Assembly (NCBI RefSeq): GCF_049985285.1
Contig: NZ_JBNIEU010000002.1
Location: forward strand, 682,001-746,000
DNA from: Aestuariirhabdus sp049985285
GTDB lineage: Bacteria > Pseudomonadota > Gammaproteobacteria > Pseudomonadales > Aestuariirhabdaceae
DNA: 64,000 nt
Direction of reading: 5' to 3'
Shown: one piece after another, positions 15,881 to 24,191 of the stretch
Layout of the letters: every line of letters begins with the position of its first letter
Numbering within the stretch: the first letter of the stretch is position 1
Notes under the pieces: model-generated
What the model saw: the letters and a program-made list of their open reading frames with translations, nothing else
Told to the model about the DNA's origin: nothing
Database searches by the model: none
Translations under genes and position numbers: made by a program

Positions 15881-17181
15881 TGACACGTGTAACGGGAATG
15901 ATATTGATGCTGTGGGTGATGGTTATCATGCCCGCCCGAGCCGATCTGACCATTGAAATTACCCAGGGTGCCGATAATCCGGTTCCCATTGCGGTAGTCC
16001 CCTTCGGTTGGAAAGGGTCCTCGGCGCTGTCTGAGGATATGGCGCAGATCGTTGCCAATGATCTCGAACGCAGTGGTCTGTTTGCTCCGTTGGAGCGTCG
16101 CAATATGCTGAGTTTGCCGAGCCGTGAAGCGGATGTTGTGTTTCGGGACTGGCGCGTACTGGGAAGCGATTATCTGCTGATAGGGAATGTGGAGCAGGGG
16201 GCGGATCAAAAGTTCCAGCTCCGTTACGCACTCTTTAATGTGCTCAATCAGCGCACCCTGGCCCAGGGAACGGTTGCCGGAGGGAATGAGGTGCTGCGGG
16301 ATATGGCGCACCGGGTCAGTGATATGGTCTATGAGCAGGTAACGGGGCGCAGAGGCGCGTTTTCGACCCGGATTCTCTATGTGACAGCCGACCGTCACTC
16401 CACCTATAACACCGACTTCAGGCTTAATTATGCAGATGCTGACGGCCATCGCGCGCGGGTTATCTTTAGCTCCAAGGAGCCTATCTTGTCCCCCTCCTGG
16501 GCTCCGGATGCAAAGCGAGTCAGCTACGTCTCTTTTGAAGGTGGACGCCCTGGGGTTTATGTGCAGGAGATTGCCAGCGGTAAACAAACCCAGATTACCC
16601 GCTTTCCCGGATTGAATAGTGCGCCGGCCTGGTCGCCGGATGGCAAGCGTTTGGCGCTGGTACTGTCGAAAAGTGGTAACGCTGATATTTATATTAAGGA
16701 TTTGTCGAGTGGCGAGCTAACGCAGATTACCCGTCATTACGCCATCGATACCGAACCCTCCTGGATGCCCGATGGTAAGTCTCTTGTGTTCACCTCCAAT
16801 CGAGGTGGTTCGCCACAGATCTATCGGGTCGAACTCGATAGCGGCTGGGTGGAGCGACTGACCTTTGAGGGTAAATATAACGCTCGAGCCCGCGTGTTTG
16901 ATGGCGGCAAGTCTCTGGTGCTGGTTCACAAGGGCGAGGGCGCTGCTGAATTTAACATCGCCGTCCAGAATTTGGAGAATGGGCGCATGCGCACGCTCAC
17001 CTCAACATTGCTGGATGATTCCCCCAGTATTGCCCCCAATGGGGATATGCTGATCTACGCCACCCATAAGGGCAATCGAGGCATACTGGCTGCGGTATCT
17101 GCAGACGGGCGTGTAAAGTTTGAGCTGCCTTCCACTAAAGGGGATGTGAGGGAGCCCGCATGGTCTCCTTTTTTGAACTAG
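15877..17181 (+). CDS. tolB: Tol-Pal system protein TolB
   Basis: A 434-residue periplasmic protein with a signal peptide (MILMLWVMVIMPARA), an N-terminal D1 domain and a C-terminal six-bladed propeller made of WSPDGKRLALV-type repeats (SPSWAPDAKRVSYVS, APAWSPDGKRLALVL, EPSWMPDGKSLVFTS). It binds Pal and TolA. GTG at 15877 and ATG at 15880 both lie at the end of tolA; GGAGGA is 9 and 12 bases ahead respectively, so either start, overlapping the tolA stop, is possible. Confidence 0.95.
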   Translation: MMTRVTGMILMLWVMVIMPARADLTIEITQGADNPVPIAVVPFGWKGSSALSEDMAQIVANDLERSGLFAPLERRNMLSLPSREADVVFRDWRVLGSDYLLIGNVEQGADQKFQLRYALFNVLNQRTLAQGTVAGGNEVLRDMAHRVSDMVYEQVTGRRGAFSTRILYVTADRHSTYNTDFRLNYADADGHRARVIFSSKEPILSPSWAPDAKRVSYVSFEGGRPGVYVQEIASGKQTQITRFPGLNSAPAWSPDGKRLALVLSKSGNADIYIKDLSSGELTQITRHYAIDTEPSWMPDGKSLVFTSNRGGSPQIYRVELDSGWVERLTFEGKYNARARVFDGGKSLVLVHKGEGAAEFNIAVQNLENGRMRTLTSTLLDDSPSIAPNGDMLIYATHKGNRGILAAVSADGRVKFELPSTKGDVREPAWSPFLN

Positions 17182-17247
17182 GTTGTGGTATTTTCGGGTA
17201 GTTTTGTTAGTTTATATGACCAGATCAACCCAATTTCGGAGTGAATA

Positions 17248-17805
17248 ATGGAAATAATGAAAATCGGTAAACTTTTTATGCTGGCAGCGTCGCTGGTAGT
17301 TGTTGCTGGCTGTAGTTCTACCGGTGGTAGCAGTACCGGTGGTACCGACAGTGGCGCCACAACCGGTGGGTCCGGTGTTGATTCCGGCTCTGTTAGCTCC
17401 TCTACAGGCGGTATGGGATCTGATGGCGGTACGCTGAGCATGGATGAGAAGACTATGGTTGACCAGAAGGTCTTCCTGTTCCCATTCGACAGCTCTACTC
17501 TTTCTACGGAAGATTATGCCTCACTGGATGTGCACGCCAAGGTGTTGAGCACCAACACAAGCCAGCGCATTACCATTGAAGGCCATACTGACGAACGTGG
17601 TACTCGTGAATACAACCTGGCGCTGGGTGAACGCCGTGCCAAGGCTGTAAAACGCTATTTGGTGATGAAGGGCGTCGCTCCGGGTCAAATCGAAACCGTT
17701 AGCTATGGTAAAGAGCGTCCGGTTGCCGAAGGTCACGCAGAGGCCTCCTGGAAGCAGAACCGTCGTGCAGTCATTATTCCTTCATCTGCCGGCTACGGTA
17801 GTTAA
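17248..17805 (+). CDS. pal: Peptidoglycan-associated lipoprotein Pal
   Basis: A 185-residue outer-membrane lipoprotein. The lipobox is VVAGC. After it comes an unusual linker of about 40 residues made largely of Ser, Thr and Gly (STGG units). The OmpA-like peptidoglycan-binding domain follows, with ITIEGHTDERGTREYNLALGERRAKAV intact. Pal anchors the outer membrane to the wall and is the target of the Tol motor. GGAG lies 6 bases before the ATG at 17248; a second ATG at 17257 is less well placed. Its stop overlaps the next start (TAATG). Confidence 0.95.
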   Translation: MEIMKIGKLFMLAASLVVVAGCSSTGGSSTGGTDSGATTGGSGVDSGSVSSSTGGMGSDGGTLSMDEKTMVDQKVFLFPFDSSTLSTEDYASLDVHAKVLSTNTSQRITIEGHTDERGTREYNLALGERRAKAVKRYLVMKGVAPGQIETVSYGKERPVAEGHAEASWKQNRRAVIIPSSAGYGS

Positions 17806-18638
17806 TGTCGGGCGACGTCGATATGGCGAAACAACGTAAGCGGTTGTTACAGATTAGCCCGGCTATCGCCGGGCTGTTTGTTGTGGGGATGACCTGGGCC
17901 GAAGTACCTGTCGTTGAGACCACCCCTATTGGGGGGGCGGCGGTGCAGCCGCAGGCAGGTACGGAAGAGGCGGTTCAAAGCCAGCAACCCACTGCGGAAA
18001 ATAGCCTCTACTATCAGTTGGAGTTGTTGCAGCAGGAGGTTCAGTCGTTGCGGGGTATGCTCGAAGAGCAATCCCATGCGATGCGGTTGATGAAGCAGGA
18101 GCAGCGCGATCGCTATATTGATCTGGATCGACGCATCAGTTTGCTTAATAGCCCTTCGGGTAGCTCCACCTCGGCGCCCTCTGCGAGTGCTTCGGTGTCT
18201 GTGCCCACCACAACCGTCGGAACTCCTGGTGGCAGTTCTACAAGCACCCTGGCCAGCGCAAACCCCGAGCTGGAAAAACAGGCGTACTCGGAGGCGTTTG
18301 CCCTGATTAAGGAGCGTAAGTTCGATCAGGCGATCGTGGCGCTGAATGCATTTGTGCAGCAGTATCCTGGTGGAGACTATGCAGCGAATGCGCGTTATTG
18401 GCTCGGAGAGGTCTATCTGGCGACCAATCAGGCCGAGCCTGCCCAAGGCGCTTTTGAGAATGTGCTAAAAGAGTTTCCCTCCCATCGAAAAGCAGCGGAC
18501 GCTAGCTATAAGTTGGGCCGGATGTATCATAGCCAGGGTGATGTCGAACAGGCTCGAAGCTATTTTCAGGCAACGATCGATAACTATCCAGGATCATCCG
18601 CCGCCAAGTTGTCCCAGCAATACCTGCAAAAGCTTTAG
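17805..18638 (+). CDS. cpoB: Cell division coordinator CpoB (YbgF)
   Basis: A 277-residue periplasmic protein. A signal-like segment (SPAIAGLFVVGMTWA) is followed by a coiled coil (about residues 65-115: YYQLELLQQEVQSLRGMLEEQ), a Ser/Thr-rich linker, and three C-terminal TPR units (YSEAFALIKERKFDQAIVAL, ARYWLGEVYLATNQAEPAQGAF, ASYKLGRMYHSQGDVEQARSYF). CpoB binds TolA and coordinates wall synthesis with outer-membrane constriction. The start at 17805 overlaps the pal stop; an ATG at 17823 would give a cleaner signal peptide. Confidence 0.92.
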   Translation: MSGDVDMAKQRKRLLQISPAIAGLFVVGMTWAEVPVVETTPIGGAAVQPQAGTEEAVQSQQPTAENSLYYQLELLQQEVQSLRGMLEEQSHAMRLMKQEQRDRYIDLDRRISLLNSPSGSSTSAPSASASVSVPTTTVGTPGGSSTSTLASANPELEKQAYSEAFALIKERKFDQAIVALNAFVQQYPGGDYAANARYWLGEVYLATNQAEPAQGAFENVLKEFPSHRKAADASYKLGRMYHSQGDVEQARSYFQATIDNYPGSSAAKLSQQYLQKL

Positions 18639-18725
18639 TGGTCGATCCTTTAGATACGGGTAGCCGGAATGAGAGTGCTCTATTTCGGCTGCCGTCTTTA
18701 GCAGGTTTTCGTTGTTGCGATCTAT

Positions 18726-18905
18726 CCGTTAAGGCGATCGCTGCCGCCGTCCCTGGCTTACGCGATCTACCGGTTAAGGCGATCGCTGCCGCCGTCCCTG
18801 GCTTACGCGATCTACCGGTTAAGGCGATCGCTGCCGCCGTCCCTGGCTTACGCGATCTACCGGTTAAGGCGATCGCTGCCGCCGTCCCTGGCTTACGCGA
18901 TCTAC
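18726..18905. repeat. Four exact 45-bp tandem repeats
   Basis: The unit starts at 18726, 18771, 18816 and 18861 and contains GCGATCGC, CCGCCGTCCCTGGCTTACGC and CCGGTTAAGG; the first copy has one base change at its start (CCGTT against CGGTT). Each unit has GATCGC and GCGATC arms that could pair. The copies abut directly with no spacers, so this is not a CRISPR. Because 45 is divisible by three, a 106-codon frame starting with GTG at 18638 reads through as 15-residue repeats (VKAIAAAVPGLRDLP). I regard that frame as probably non-coding. Confidence 0.93.
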
Positions 18906-18981
18906 CTACTTCCTGTAGGCAAAAAAAACAGGGGATTGGGGTTGTTATATTGTTCTAAATCAGTACCATATGCACCGCTTA

Positions 18982-19057
18982 GGGTCGTTAGCTCAGTTGG
19001 TAGAGCAGTTGGCTTTTAACCAATTGGTCGGGCGTTCGAGCCGCCCACGACCCACCA
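18982..19057 (+). tRNA. tRNA-Lys (UUU)
   Basis: A complete cloverleaf: acceptor GGGTCGT/ACGACCC, D-arm GCTCAGTTGGTAGAGC, anticodon loop CTTTTAA with anticodon TTT, T-arm GGGCG-TTCGAGC-CGCCC, and an encoded CCA at 19055-19057. Confidence 0.97.
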
Positions 19058-19062
19058 ATTTT

Positions 19063-19093
19063 AAGGGCTGCCTTTCAGGCAGCCCTTTTCTTT
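19063..19093 (+). terminator. Intrinsic terminator after tRNA-Lys
   Basis: The stem AAGGGCTGCC/GGCAGCCCTT with loop TTTCA is followed by a T-rich tract. Confidence 0.88.
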
Positions 19094-19133
19094 TGCCCCA
19101 TCCATACTGTGTCCAAATCCCAGGAGCGGGCCG

Positions 19134-19214
19134 ATGATCTGCTCATCTGCCATCTTTGCTTGTTTTTCTATCCTGGCAGTCCCCCAAGCCTGGCTAAGCG
19201 GGATCTGGTGCTGA
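19134..19214 (+). CDS. Candidate 26-residue hydrophobic peptide
   Basis: AGGAG lies 7 bases before an ATG that opens a 26-codon frame (MICSSAIFACFSILAVPQAW and a short tail ending in Cys). It looks like a short leader or membrane peptide upstream of nadA. I do not recognise it; chance is quite possible. Confidence 0.22.
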   Translation: MICSSAIFACFSILAVPQAWLSGIWC

Positions 19215-19248
19215 CACTTTTTTGCTCGCCGAACCTCCGGCTGACTGT

Positions 19249-19256
19249 GCTACACT
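19249..19256 (+). promoter_or_regulatory. Possible extended -10 promoter of nadA
   Basis: TG-C-TACACT (TACACT at 19251-19256) lies about 64 bases before the nadA start. It fits an extended -10 element; a matching -35 is not clear. Confidence 0.35.
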
Positions 19257-19319
19257 AGCCGCCAAATTATTGTTCATAGGCCCCACTTTAGAGGGGGGCA
19301 GCGGAAGTAGAGAAAAAGT

Positions 19320-20360
19320 ATGACCCTGGTGAGTGATCGAGTTTTTGTGCAGCAGCATCTGGCAACAGAGCACCTGCTATCCATGGACCCTGCCCGTAAG
19401 CAGCAGCTAAAAGAGGAAGTGAAGGCGCTGCTTAACGAGCAGAATGCCGTGCTTGTTGCCCACTACTACACACCGGATGTGATTCAGGAGCTGGCCGAGG
19501 AAACCGGTGGCTGTGTTTCTGATTCGCTGGAGATGGCCCGCTTCGGTAATCGGCACAGTGCCACGACCCTGTTGGTCGCAGGTGTGCGGTTTATGGGTGA
19601 AACTGCCAAGATCCTTACGCCTGAAAAGCGGGTGTTGATGCCGACCCTCGAAGCCACCTGCTCGCTGGACATTGGCTGTCCTGTCGATCGTTTCTCGGCA
19701 TTCTGTGATCAGCACCCTGAGCGGGAAGTTGTGGTGTACGCCAATACCTCGGCGGCAGTCAAGGCTCGTGCCGATTGGGTGGTGACCTCCAGTATTGCGC
19801 TCGAAGTGGTGGAGCACTTGATGGATCAGGGCAAGAAGTTGATCTGGGCGCCGGATAAGCATCTTGGGGGCTATATTAAGCAGCAAACCGGGGCCGATAT
19901 GCTGATGTGGGACGCCGCTTGCATCGTACACGAAGAGTTTAAGGCCAAAGGTGTTTTGGAGCTTAAAAAGGTCCATCCCGACGCGGCGGTGTTGGTACAC
20001 CCGGAATCTCCAGCATCTGTAGTTGAGGTCGCCGACGCGGTCGGATCAACGAGCCAACTGATTAAGGCCGCCGAAACCCTGCCGAATAAGGTGTTTATTG
20101 TGGCTACGGATCGCGGCATCTTCCATAAAATGCGCAAGGCCGCACCCGGTAAGCAGTTTATCGAGGCTCCAACCGGGGGCTCCGGCGCGACGTGCCGTAG
20201 TTGTGCCCATTGCCCGTGGATGGCGTTAAATGAGCTTGAAGTGATGGTGCAAACCTTGCGTAGCGGCAGTAACGAGGTCCATGTGGATCCTGCGGTAGCC
20301 CGCCGAGCAATGATTCCGTTGCAGCGAATGCTTCAATTTACAGCGGTGAATGCGGCCTGA
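19320..20360 (+). CDS. nadA: Quinolinate synthase NadA
   Basis: A 346-residue [4Fe-4S] enzyme that condenses iminoaspartate with dihydroxyacetone phosphate to quinolinate in NAD synthesis. The three cluster cysteines at E. coli-like positions are C114 (LEATCSLDIGC), C201 (WDAACIVHEE) and C298 in the CRSCAHC motif. The start gives an N-terminus of the usual enterobacterial length. It lies next to tRNA-Lys and bepA, as in Pseudomonas. Confidence 0.96.
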   Translation: MTLVSDRVFVQQHLATEHLLSMDPARKQQLKEEVKALLNEQNAVLVAHYYTPDVIQELAEETGGCVSDSLEMARFGNRHSATTLLVAGVRFMGETAKILTPEKRVLMPTLEATCSLDIGCPVDRFSAFCDQHPEREVVVYANTSAAVKARADWVVTSSIALEVVEHLMDQGKKLIWAPDKHLGGYIKQQTGADMLMWDAACIVHEEFKAKGVLELKKVHPDAAVLVHPESPASVVEVADAVGSTSQLIKAAETLPNKVFIVATDRGIFHKMRKAAPGKQFIEAPTGGSGATCRSCAHCPWMALNELEVMVQTLRSGSNEVHVDPAVARRAMIPLQRMLQFTAVNAA

Positions 20361-20402
20361 CCCCGGGCATCAGCTATTGAGCATGAGGGGTCCTGCTACG
20401 GG

Positions 20403-21851
20403 CTAGAATCCCATGTTCTTCTGGTAAACTTGCAGGTCTTTGATCTGCTGTTGAATCTTTGAGGTTAGCGCAAAGTTTCCTTGAACCTGGGTCAGGGCGT
20501 ACTCCAGATGCTTAATGGCCTGATCCATGTCGCCGGTGAGCCGAAAAAACTCCGCTCGCGCCAAGTGCACGCCGGTTATATCTTTGGCGAGCCCTCGTAC
20601 TTCGGCCAGGATGTACCAGATATCCGGATCGCTTGGGCGCTTGTTGACCAGTTGTGTGAGCAGCTGATCGGCTTGCTTGTACTTGCGCTCCGCCAACAAG
20701 ATATCTGCATAGTTCATGGTGAGGGGCAGGTTGTCGGGCGTGAGTTCGAGGGCACCGCTCAGTCGTTTGCCCGCCGTCCGGTAATCGCCTCGCCGACTGT
20801 CGATTTGGGATTGGGCAATCAGATAATGGATGTTGTCAGGTTCCGATTTGATCAGGGGGGCTAGCGCCTTTTCCGCCTTGTCGAGTTGTTGGGCCTTGGT
20901 CAGGGAGACGGCCAACCCGTACCGCACTGCAAACTCGGGAGTGCTGGACCCGTTTTTTAGCTCCTCCTGATATCGGCTTACGGCTTGGTTAATATCACGG
21001 GAATAATGAACTTGAGCCTTGACTCGCATCAGGTGGTAGCTTGGGTTGTCCTTGAAGTGTTTTAACGGAAACTGCTCTGCCCGAGCCCTCGACTCCGCAA
21101 TCCGATTTTCGGTAACGGGGTGGGAGGAGAGAAACTCGGGAGGCTTCTGGCCCGAGAATCGGCTGGCCCGACTCATGGCTTCAAACATGGCCGGCATGGC
21201 CCTTGGGTCCATATTGGCGCGTGCCAGGTTTTGAATCCCCACGTTGTCGGCTTCGCGCTCATTCTGGCGACTGAATTTCATCCGTTGGCTTTGGAATGCC
21301 GCCTGACTTCCCGCCAGTGCAGCGATGCCCGCATCGCCCCCCCCTGCCGCCATCAGTATGACGCTGGCCAGGGTTGCCGCCAGACTGGGAATTCGATTGC
21401 GCTCTGCTTCCTCGACGTTCCGAGCAAAGTGGCGCTGGCTAAGGTGAGCCAATTCATGGGCGAGTACCGAGGCGAACTCTTGTTCGTTATCGGAATAGAT
21501 AAATAGCCCGCCGTTGATGCCGACGATACCCCCGGGTACGGCAAATGCGTTGAGCTCAGGACTATCTACTATAACCACCTCAAGCCGACGATCCGTTACT
21601 TCGCTGGTTTCAACCAAGCGGTAGATTAGCCCTTCGGTGTACTCCTTCATCTCCGGGTCAGCGATGGTTGGTGCCTGTCTCCGCAGGGCTTGCAGCCAGG
21701 CTCTGCCAAGATAGTATTCCTGCTGGGAGGATACGATGCTGGAGGAGCTGTCCCCCAGGGAGGGGAGTGTTTGTTCCTGCCCATGGGCGGGGGCAAGCGT
21801 GCCGAACCAAAGTAGACTGCCGAGCACCATCGTCTTGGTGATTGTATGCAT
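20403..21851 (-). CDS. bepA: Outer-membrane assembly metalloprotease BepA
   Basis: A 482-residue periplasmic M48 peptidase. A signal peptide ends near APAHG. The zinc site HELAH is at residues 132-136, with the third ligand region NEREADNVG. The C-terminal half is TPR-rich (from about residue 270). BepA degrades or helps fold outer-membrane proteins such as LptD on the BAM complex. It converges with nadA. All catalytic residues appear intact. Confidence 0.93.
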   Translation of the reverse strand: MHTITKTMVLGSLLWFGTLAPAHGQEQTLPSLGDSSSSIVSSQQEYYLGRAWLQALRRQAPTIADPEMKEYTEGLIYRLVETSEVTDRRLEVVIVDSPELNAFAVPGGIVGINGGLFIYSDNEQEFASVLAHELAHLSQRHFARNVEEAERNRIPSLAATLASVILMAAGGGDAGIAALAGSQAAFQSQRMKFSRQNEREADNVGIQNLARANMDPRAMPAMFEAMSRASRFSGQKPPEFLSSHPVTENRIAESRARAEQFPLKHFKDNPSYHLMRVKAQVHYSRDINQAVSRYQEELKNGSSTPEFAVRYGLAVSLTKAQQLDKAEKALAPLIKSEPDNIHYLIAQSQIDSRRGDYRTAGKRLSGALELTPDNLPLTMNYADILLAERKYKQADQLLTQLVNKRPSDPDIWYILAEVRGLAKDITGVHLARAEFFRLTGDMDQAIKHLEYALTQVQGNFALTSKIQQQIKDLQVYQKNMGF

Positions 21852-22062
21852 ATTGTACCGTTTCCTTTCGATAGAATGACTTTACCGATATTTCGCCACC
21901 TTTCCCAGCCTCTTTAGCCGGCGGGTGGTGATAACAGCTTTGGTACTATGGGAATTTGGGACAGGCATCGGTTACTATCGTTGTGCAATTTTAATTGTCG
22001 GTCAGGTGGGGCAGCGGCAAACCTGATGACAGATCGTGTGAATAACCGTTGGGGAGAAACCT

Positions 22063-22302
22063 GTGAGTGTTGCGATAGATGTCGAACTTGACGCGAAAGG
22101 CTTGTGTTGTCCTTTGCCGCTGCTTAAGGCGAAGCAGGCGCTCAATACCATGTCTGCGGATCAGGTATTGCGCGTAGAGGCGACCGACGCGGGATCAGTG
22201 CGAGACTTTCAGGCCTTTTGTGAGGTGGCCGGACACAGGCTTTTGTCCACTAATGAGCAAGAAGGTATTTACGTGCACGTCGTACAAAAGGGTAATTCGT
22301 GA
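22063..22302 (+). CDS. TusA/SirA-family sulfur carrier protein
   Basis: A 79-residue protein with the family motif DAKGLCCPLPLLKAKQAL, whose first or second Cys carries persulfide sulfur. TusA-family proteins pass sulfur to tRNA thiolation, molybdenum cofactor or other pathways. GTG at 22063 follows GGGGAG by 6 bases. Its stop overlaps the perM start (GTGA), so the pair is translationally coupled. The orthologous Pseudomonas locus has the same pair next to bepA. Confidence 0.9.
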   Translation: MSVAIDVELDAKGLCCPLPLLKAKQALNTMSADQVLRVEATDAGSVRDFQAFCEVAGHRLLSTNEQEGIYVHVVQKGNS

Positions 22303-23402
22303 AAGATATCAGCATGACTCGGTTTTTTAAGGGGTGGCTGCACCGTTATTTCTCGGACGAGGAAGCGGTAATTTTATCGGTGTTATTAATTATCGGCTTT
22401 GTTGTCGTGTTGACGATGGGGTCCATGCTGGCGCCGGTGTTTGCGGCAATGGTGTTGGCGTTTTTGCTGCAAGGGGTTGTTAACCAGCTCAAAGGGAGGG
22501 GGGTATCCCATAATCTATCGGTAACCGTTGTTTTCTTGATTTTCTTGACCACTTTTCTGCTGATACTGTTGGTGTTGGTGCCCTTAATCGGCGATCAGAT
22601 GTCACGCTTGTTTAATGAGCTACCGCGTATGATCGGCGATGCTCAGCATGCCCTGCAGGTGCTTCCGCAAAAATACCCCGGCTTTATCTCCGAAACCCAG
22701 GTCACGGTATGGATAGAGACCCTCAACGGGCAGATTACCAATGTAGGGCAGTGGTTTGTTTCGTTCTCGCTCTCCAGTATTCCCGGTTTTGTCGGCGTGC
22801 TGATCTATCTGGTACTGGTGCCGATTCTGGTGTTCTTTTTTCTTAAAGACAGTGCGCTTTTGGCCAGCTGGACCGGCTCCTTGTTGCCCGCCCAGCGACC
22901 GATGATGATGCAGGTTTATGCGGAGATGAGTGACCAGATCGCAAATTATGTGCGGGGAAAAGCGATCGAAATCTTAATTGTCGGGGCCGCGACCTACCTG
23001 GGCTTCGTCGTACTGGATTTGCGCTATGCGGCTTTGCTTGCTCTATTGGTTGGGTTGTCGGTCGTGGTCCCCTATATCGGTGCCGCAGTAGTCACGATAC
23101 CCGTTGCCCTGATCGCCTTTTTTCAGTGGGGCTGGGGTAACGAGTTTTTTATATTGATGGTGGTCTATGGCGTGATCCAGGCGTTGGACGGTAACGTACT
23201 GGTTCCTTTGTTGTTTTCCGAGGCGGTCAACTTGCACCCCATTGCTATTATTGTCGCGGTGCTTGTGTTTGGTGGTTTGTGGGGTTTTTGGGGCGTATTT
23301 TTTGCGATCCCCCTGGCGACGTTGCTCAAGGCGCTAATGACCGCCTGGCCGACCCAGTCAGATAGTATCCAGCCCGGTGATGGTGAATCCTCCGCGGGTT
23401 GA
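22299..23402 (+). CDS. perM: AI-2E family transporter (PerM-like)
   Basis: A 367-residue inner-membrane protein with about eight membrane helices and a soluble loop (residues about 95-150). It carries the family's conserved segments FFLKDSALLASW, NYVRGKAIEILIVGAATYLG and the C-terminal NLHPIAIIVAVLVFGGLWGFWGVFFAIPLATLLKAL. Members export varied small molecules; the substrate here is unknown. GTG at 22299 overlaps the preceding stop; an ATG at 22314 is an alternative start. Confidence 0.9.
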   Translation: MKDISMTRFFKGWLHRYFSDEEAVILSVLLIIGFVVVLTMGSMLAPVFAAMVLAFLLQGVVNQLKGRGVSHNLSVTVVFLIFLTTFLLILLVLVPLIGDQMSRLFNELPRMIGDAQHALQVLPQKYPGFISETQVTVWIETLNGQITNVGQWFVSFSLSSIPGFVGVLIYLVLVPILVFFFLKDSALLASWTGSLLPAQRPMMMQVYAEMSDQIANYVRGKAIEILIVGAATYLGFVVLDLRYAALLALLVGLSVVVPYIGAAVVTIPVALIAFFQWGWGNEFFILMVVYGVIQALDGNVLVPLLFSEAVNLHPIAIIVAVLVFGGLWGFWGVFFAIPLATLLKALMTAWPTQSDSIQPGDGESSAG

Positions 23403-23416
23403 TACTTTTTAAGATA

Positions 23417-23465
23417 CAACCGCCTGGATACAAGCGCCTGGATACAAGCAGCTTCCAGGCGGTTG
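23417..23465. repeat. Inverted repeat with an internal direct repeat between perM and bcp
   Basis: A 12-bp perfect inverted repeat CAACCGCCTGGA / TCCAGGCGGTTG (23417-23428 with 23454-23465) flanks a loop. The 14-mer CGCCTGGATACAAG occurs twice in tandem (23421-23434 and 23435-23448), so part of the left arm is duplicated. It may act as a shared terminator for the converging genes although no T tract follows. Confidence 0.7.
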
Positions 23466-23512
23466 CGCGTTAATCGCGGCAACGAAACAAGAGGGGAGTC
23501 GCCTCCTCGCCC

Positions 23513-23998
23513 CTAATCAGCGCTGGTTTGATTTGCCAGTGCGGTAGCCGCTGCCAATACCTCGGCGGCGTGACCCTTTACCTTTACCTTGCGCCACTCG
23601 TGCCGTAGCACCCCTTCGCTGTCGATCAAAAAGGTGCTGCGCTCAATGCCCCGTACCTGCTTGCCGTACATGTTTTTCATCTTGATCACATCAAACGCGG
23701 TGCACAGGGCCTCGTCGCTATCGGAGATCAGTTCGAAGGGGAAAGATTGCTTCGCCTTGAAGTTTTCGTGCGCGCGAAGTGAATCCCGGGAGATGCCGAT
23801 TATGAGGGTGTTTGCTTCGCCAAATTGTGAATGTAGGTCGCGGAAATCCTGACCTTCGGTGGTGCAGCCTGGGGTGCTGTCCCTGGGGTAAAAATAGAGG
23901 ACAACTTGCGATCCACGGAGCCCTGAAAGGCTAATGCACCGGTCGCTGGTTGCCTGGGCGTTGAAGTCCGGAATGGGGGTTGCGATAGAGACGCTCAT
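23513..23998 (-). CDS. bcp: Thiol peroxidase Bcp
   Basis: A 161-residue peroxiredoxin of the BCP class. The peroxidatic Cys is C45 in YPRDSTPGCTTEGQDF. The resolving cysteine found five residues later in E. coli Bcp is Gln here; C99 (DEALCTAF) could serve instead, or the enzyme may work with an external thiol. It reduces hydrogen and organic peroxides. AAGGAG lies 10 bases before the ATG. It is divergent from dapA. Confidence 0.93.
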   Translation of the reverse strand: MSVSIATPIPDFNAQATSDRCISLSGLRGSQVVLYFYPRDSTPGCTTEGQDFRDLHSQFGEANTLIIGISRDSLRAHENFKAKQSFPFELISDSDEALCTAFDVIKMKNMYGKQVRGIERSTFLIDSEGVLRHEWRKVKVKGHAAEVLAAATALANQTSAD

Positions 23999-24191
23999 GG
24001 GCAGTTTGCTCCTTACTTGAAAGATTGCACTAATAGATTCCAGGGCGCTAACTCAAAGGCTGTAATAGGATCAGTTTGACGGCATTGAAGCAACCCTTTT
24101 AATGCCTGAAAAGGCTATTCGGTGGAGCTTGTGCTTGGCTCTACGGCTCAGTAACATAGACCTCTTTTTTTGATTCGATGGAGCGGTTTAA

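Noticed and set aside
15613..16587. A 324-codon frame antisense to tolA and tolB
   Set aside because: It is a shadow of conserved Tol genes.
18726..18905. Possible CRISPR array
   Set aside because: The repeats abut directly with no unique spacers and no cas genes are near.
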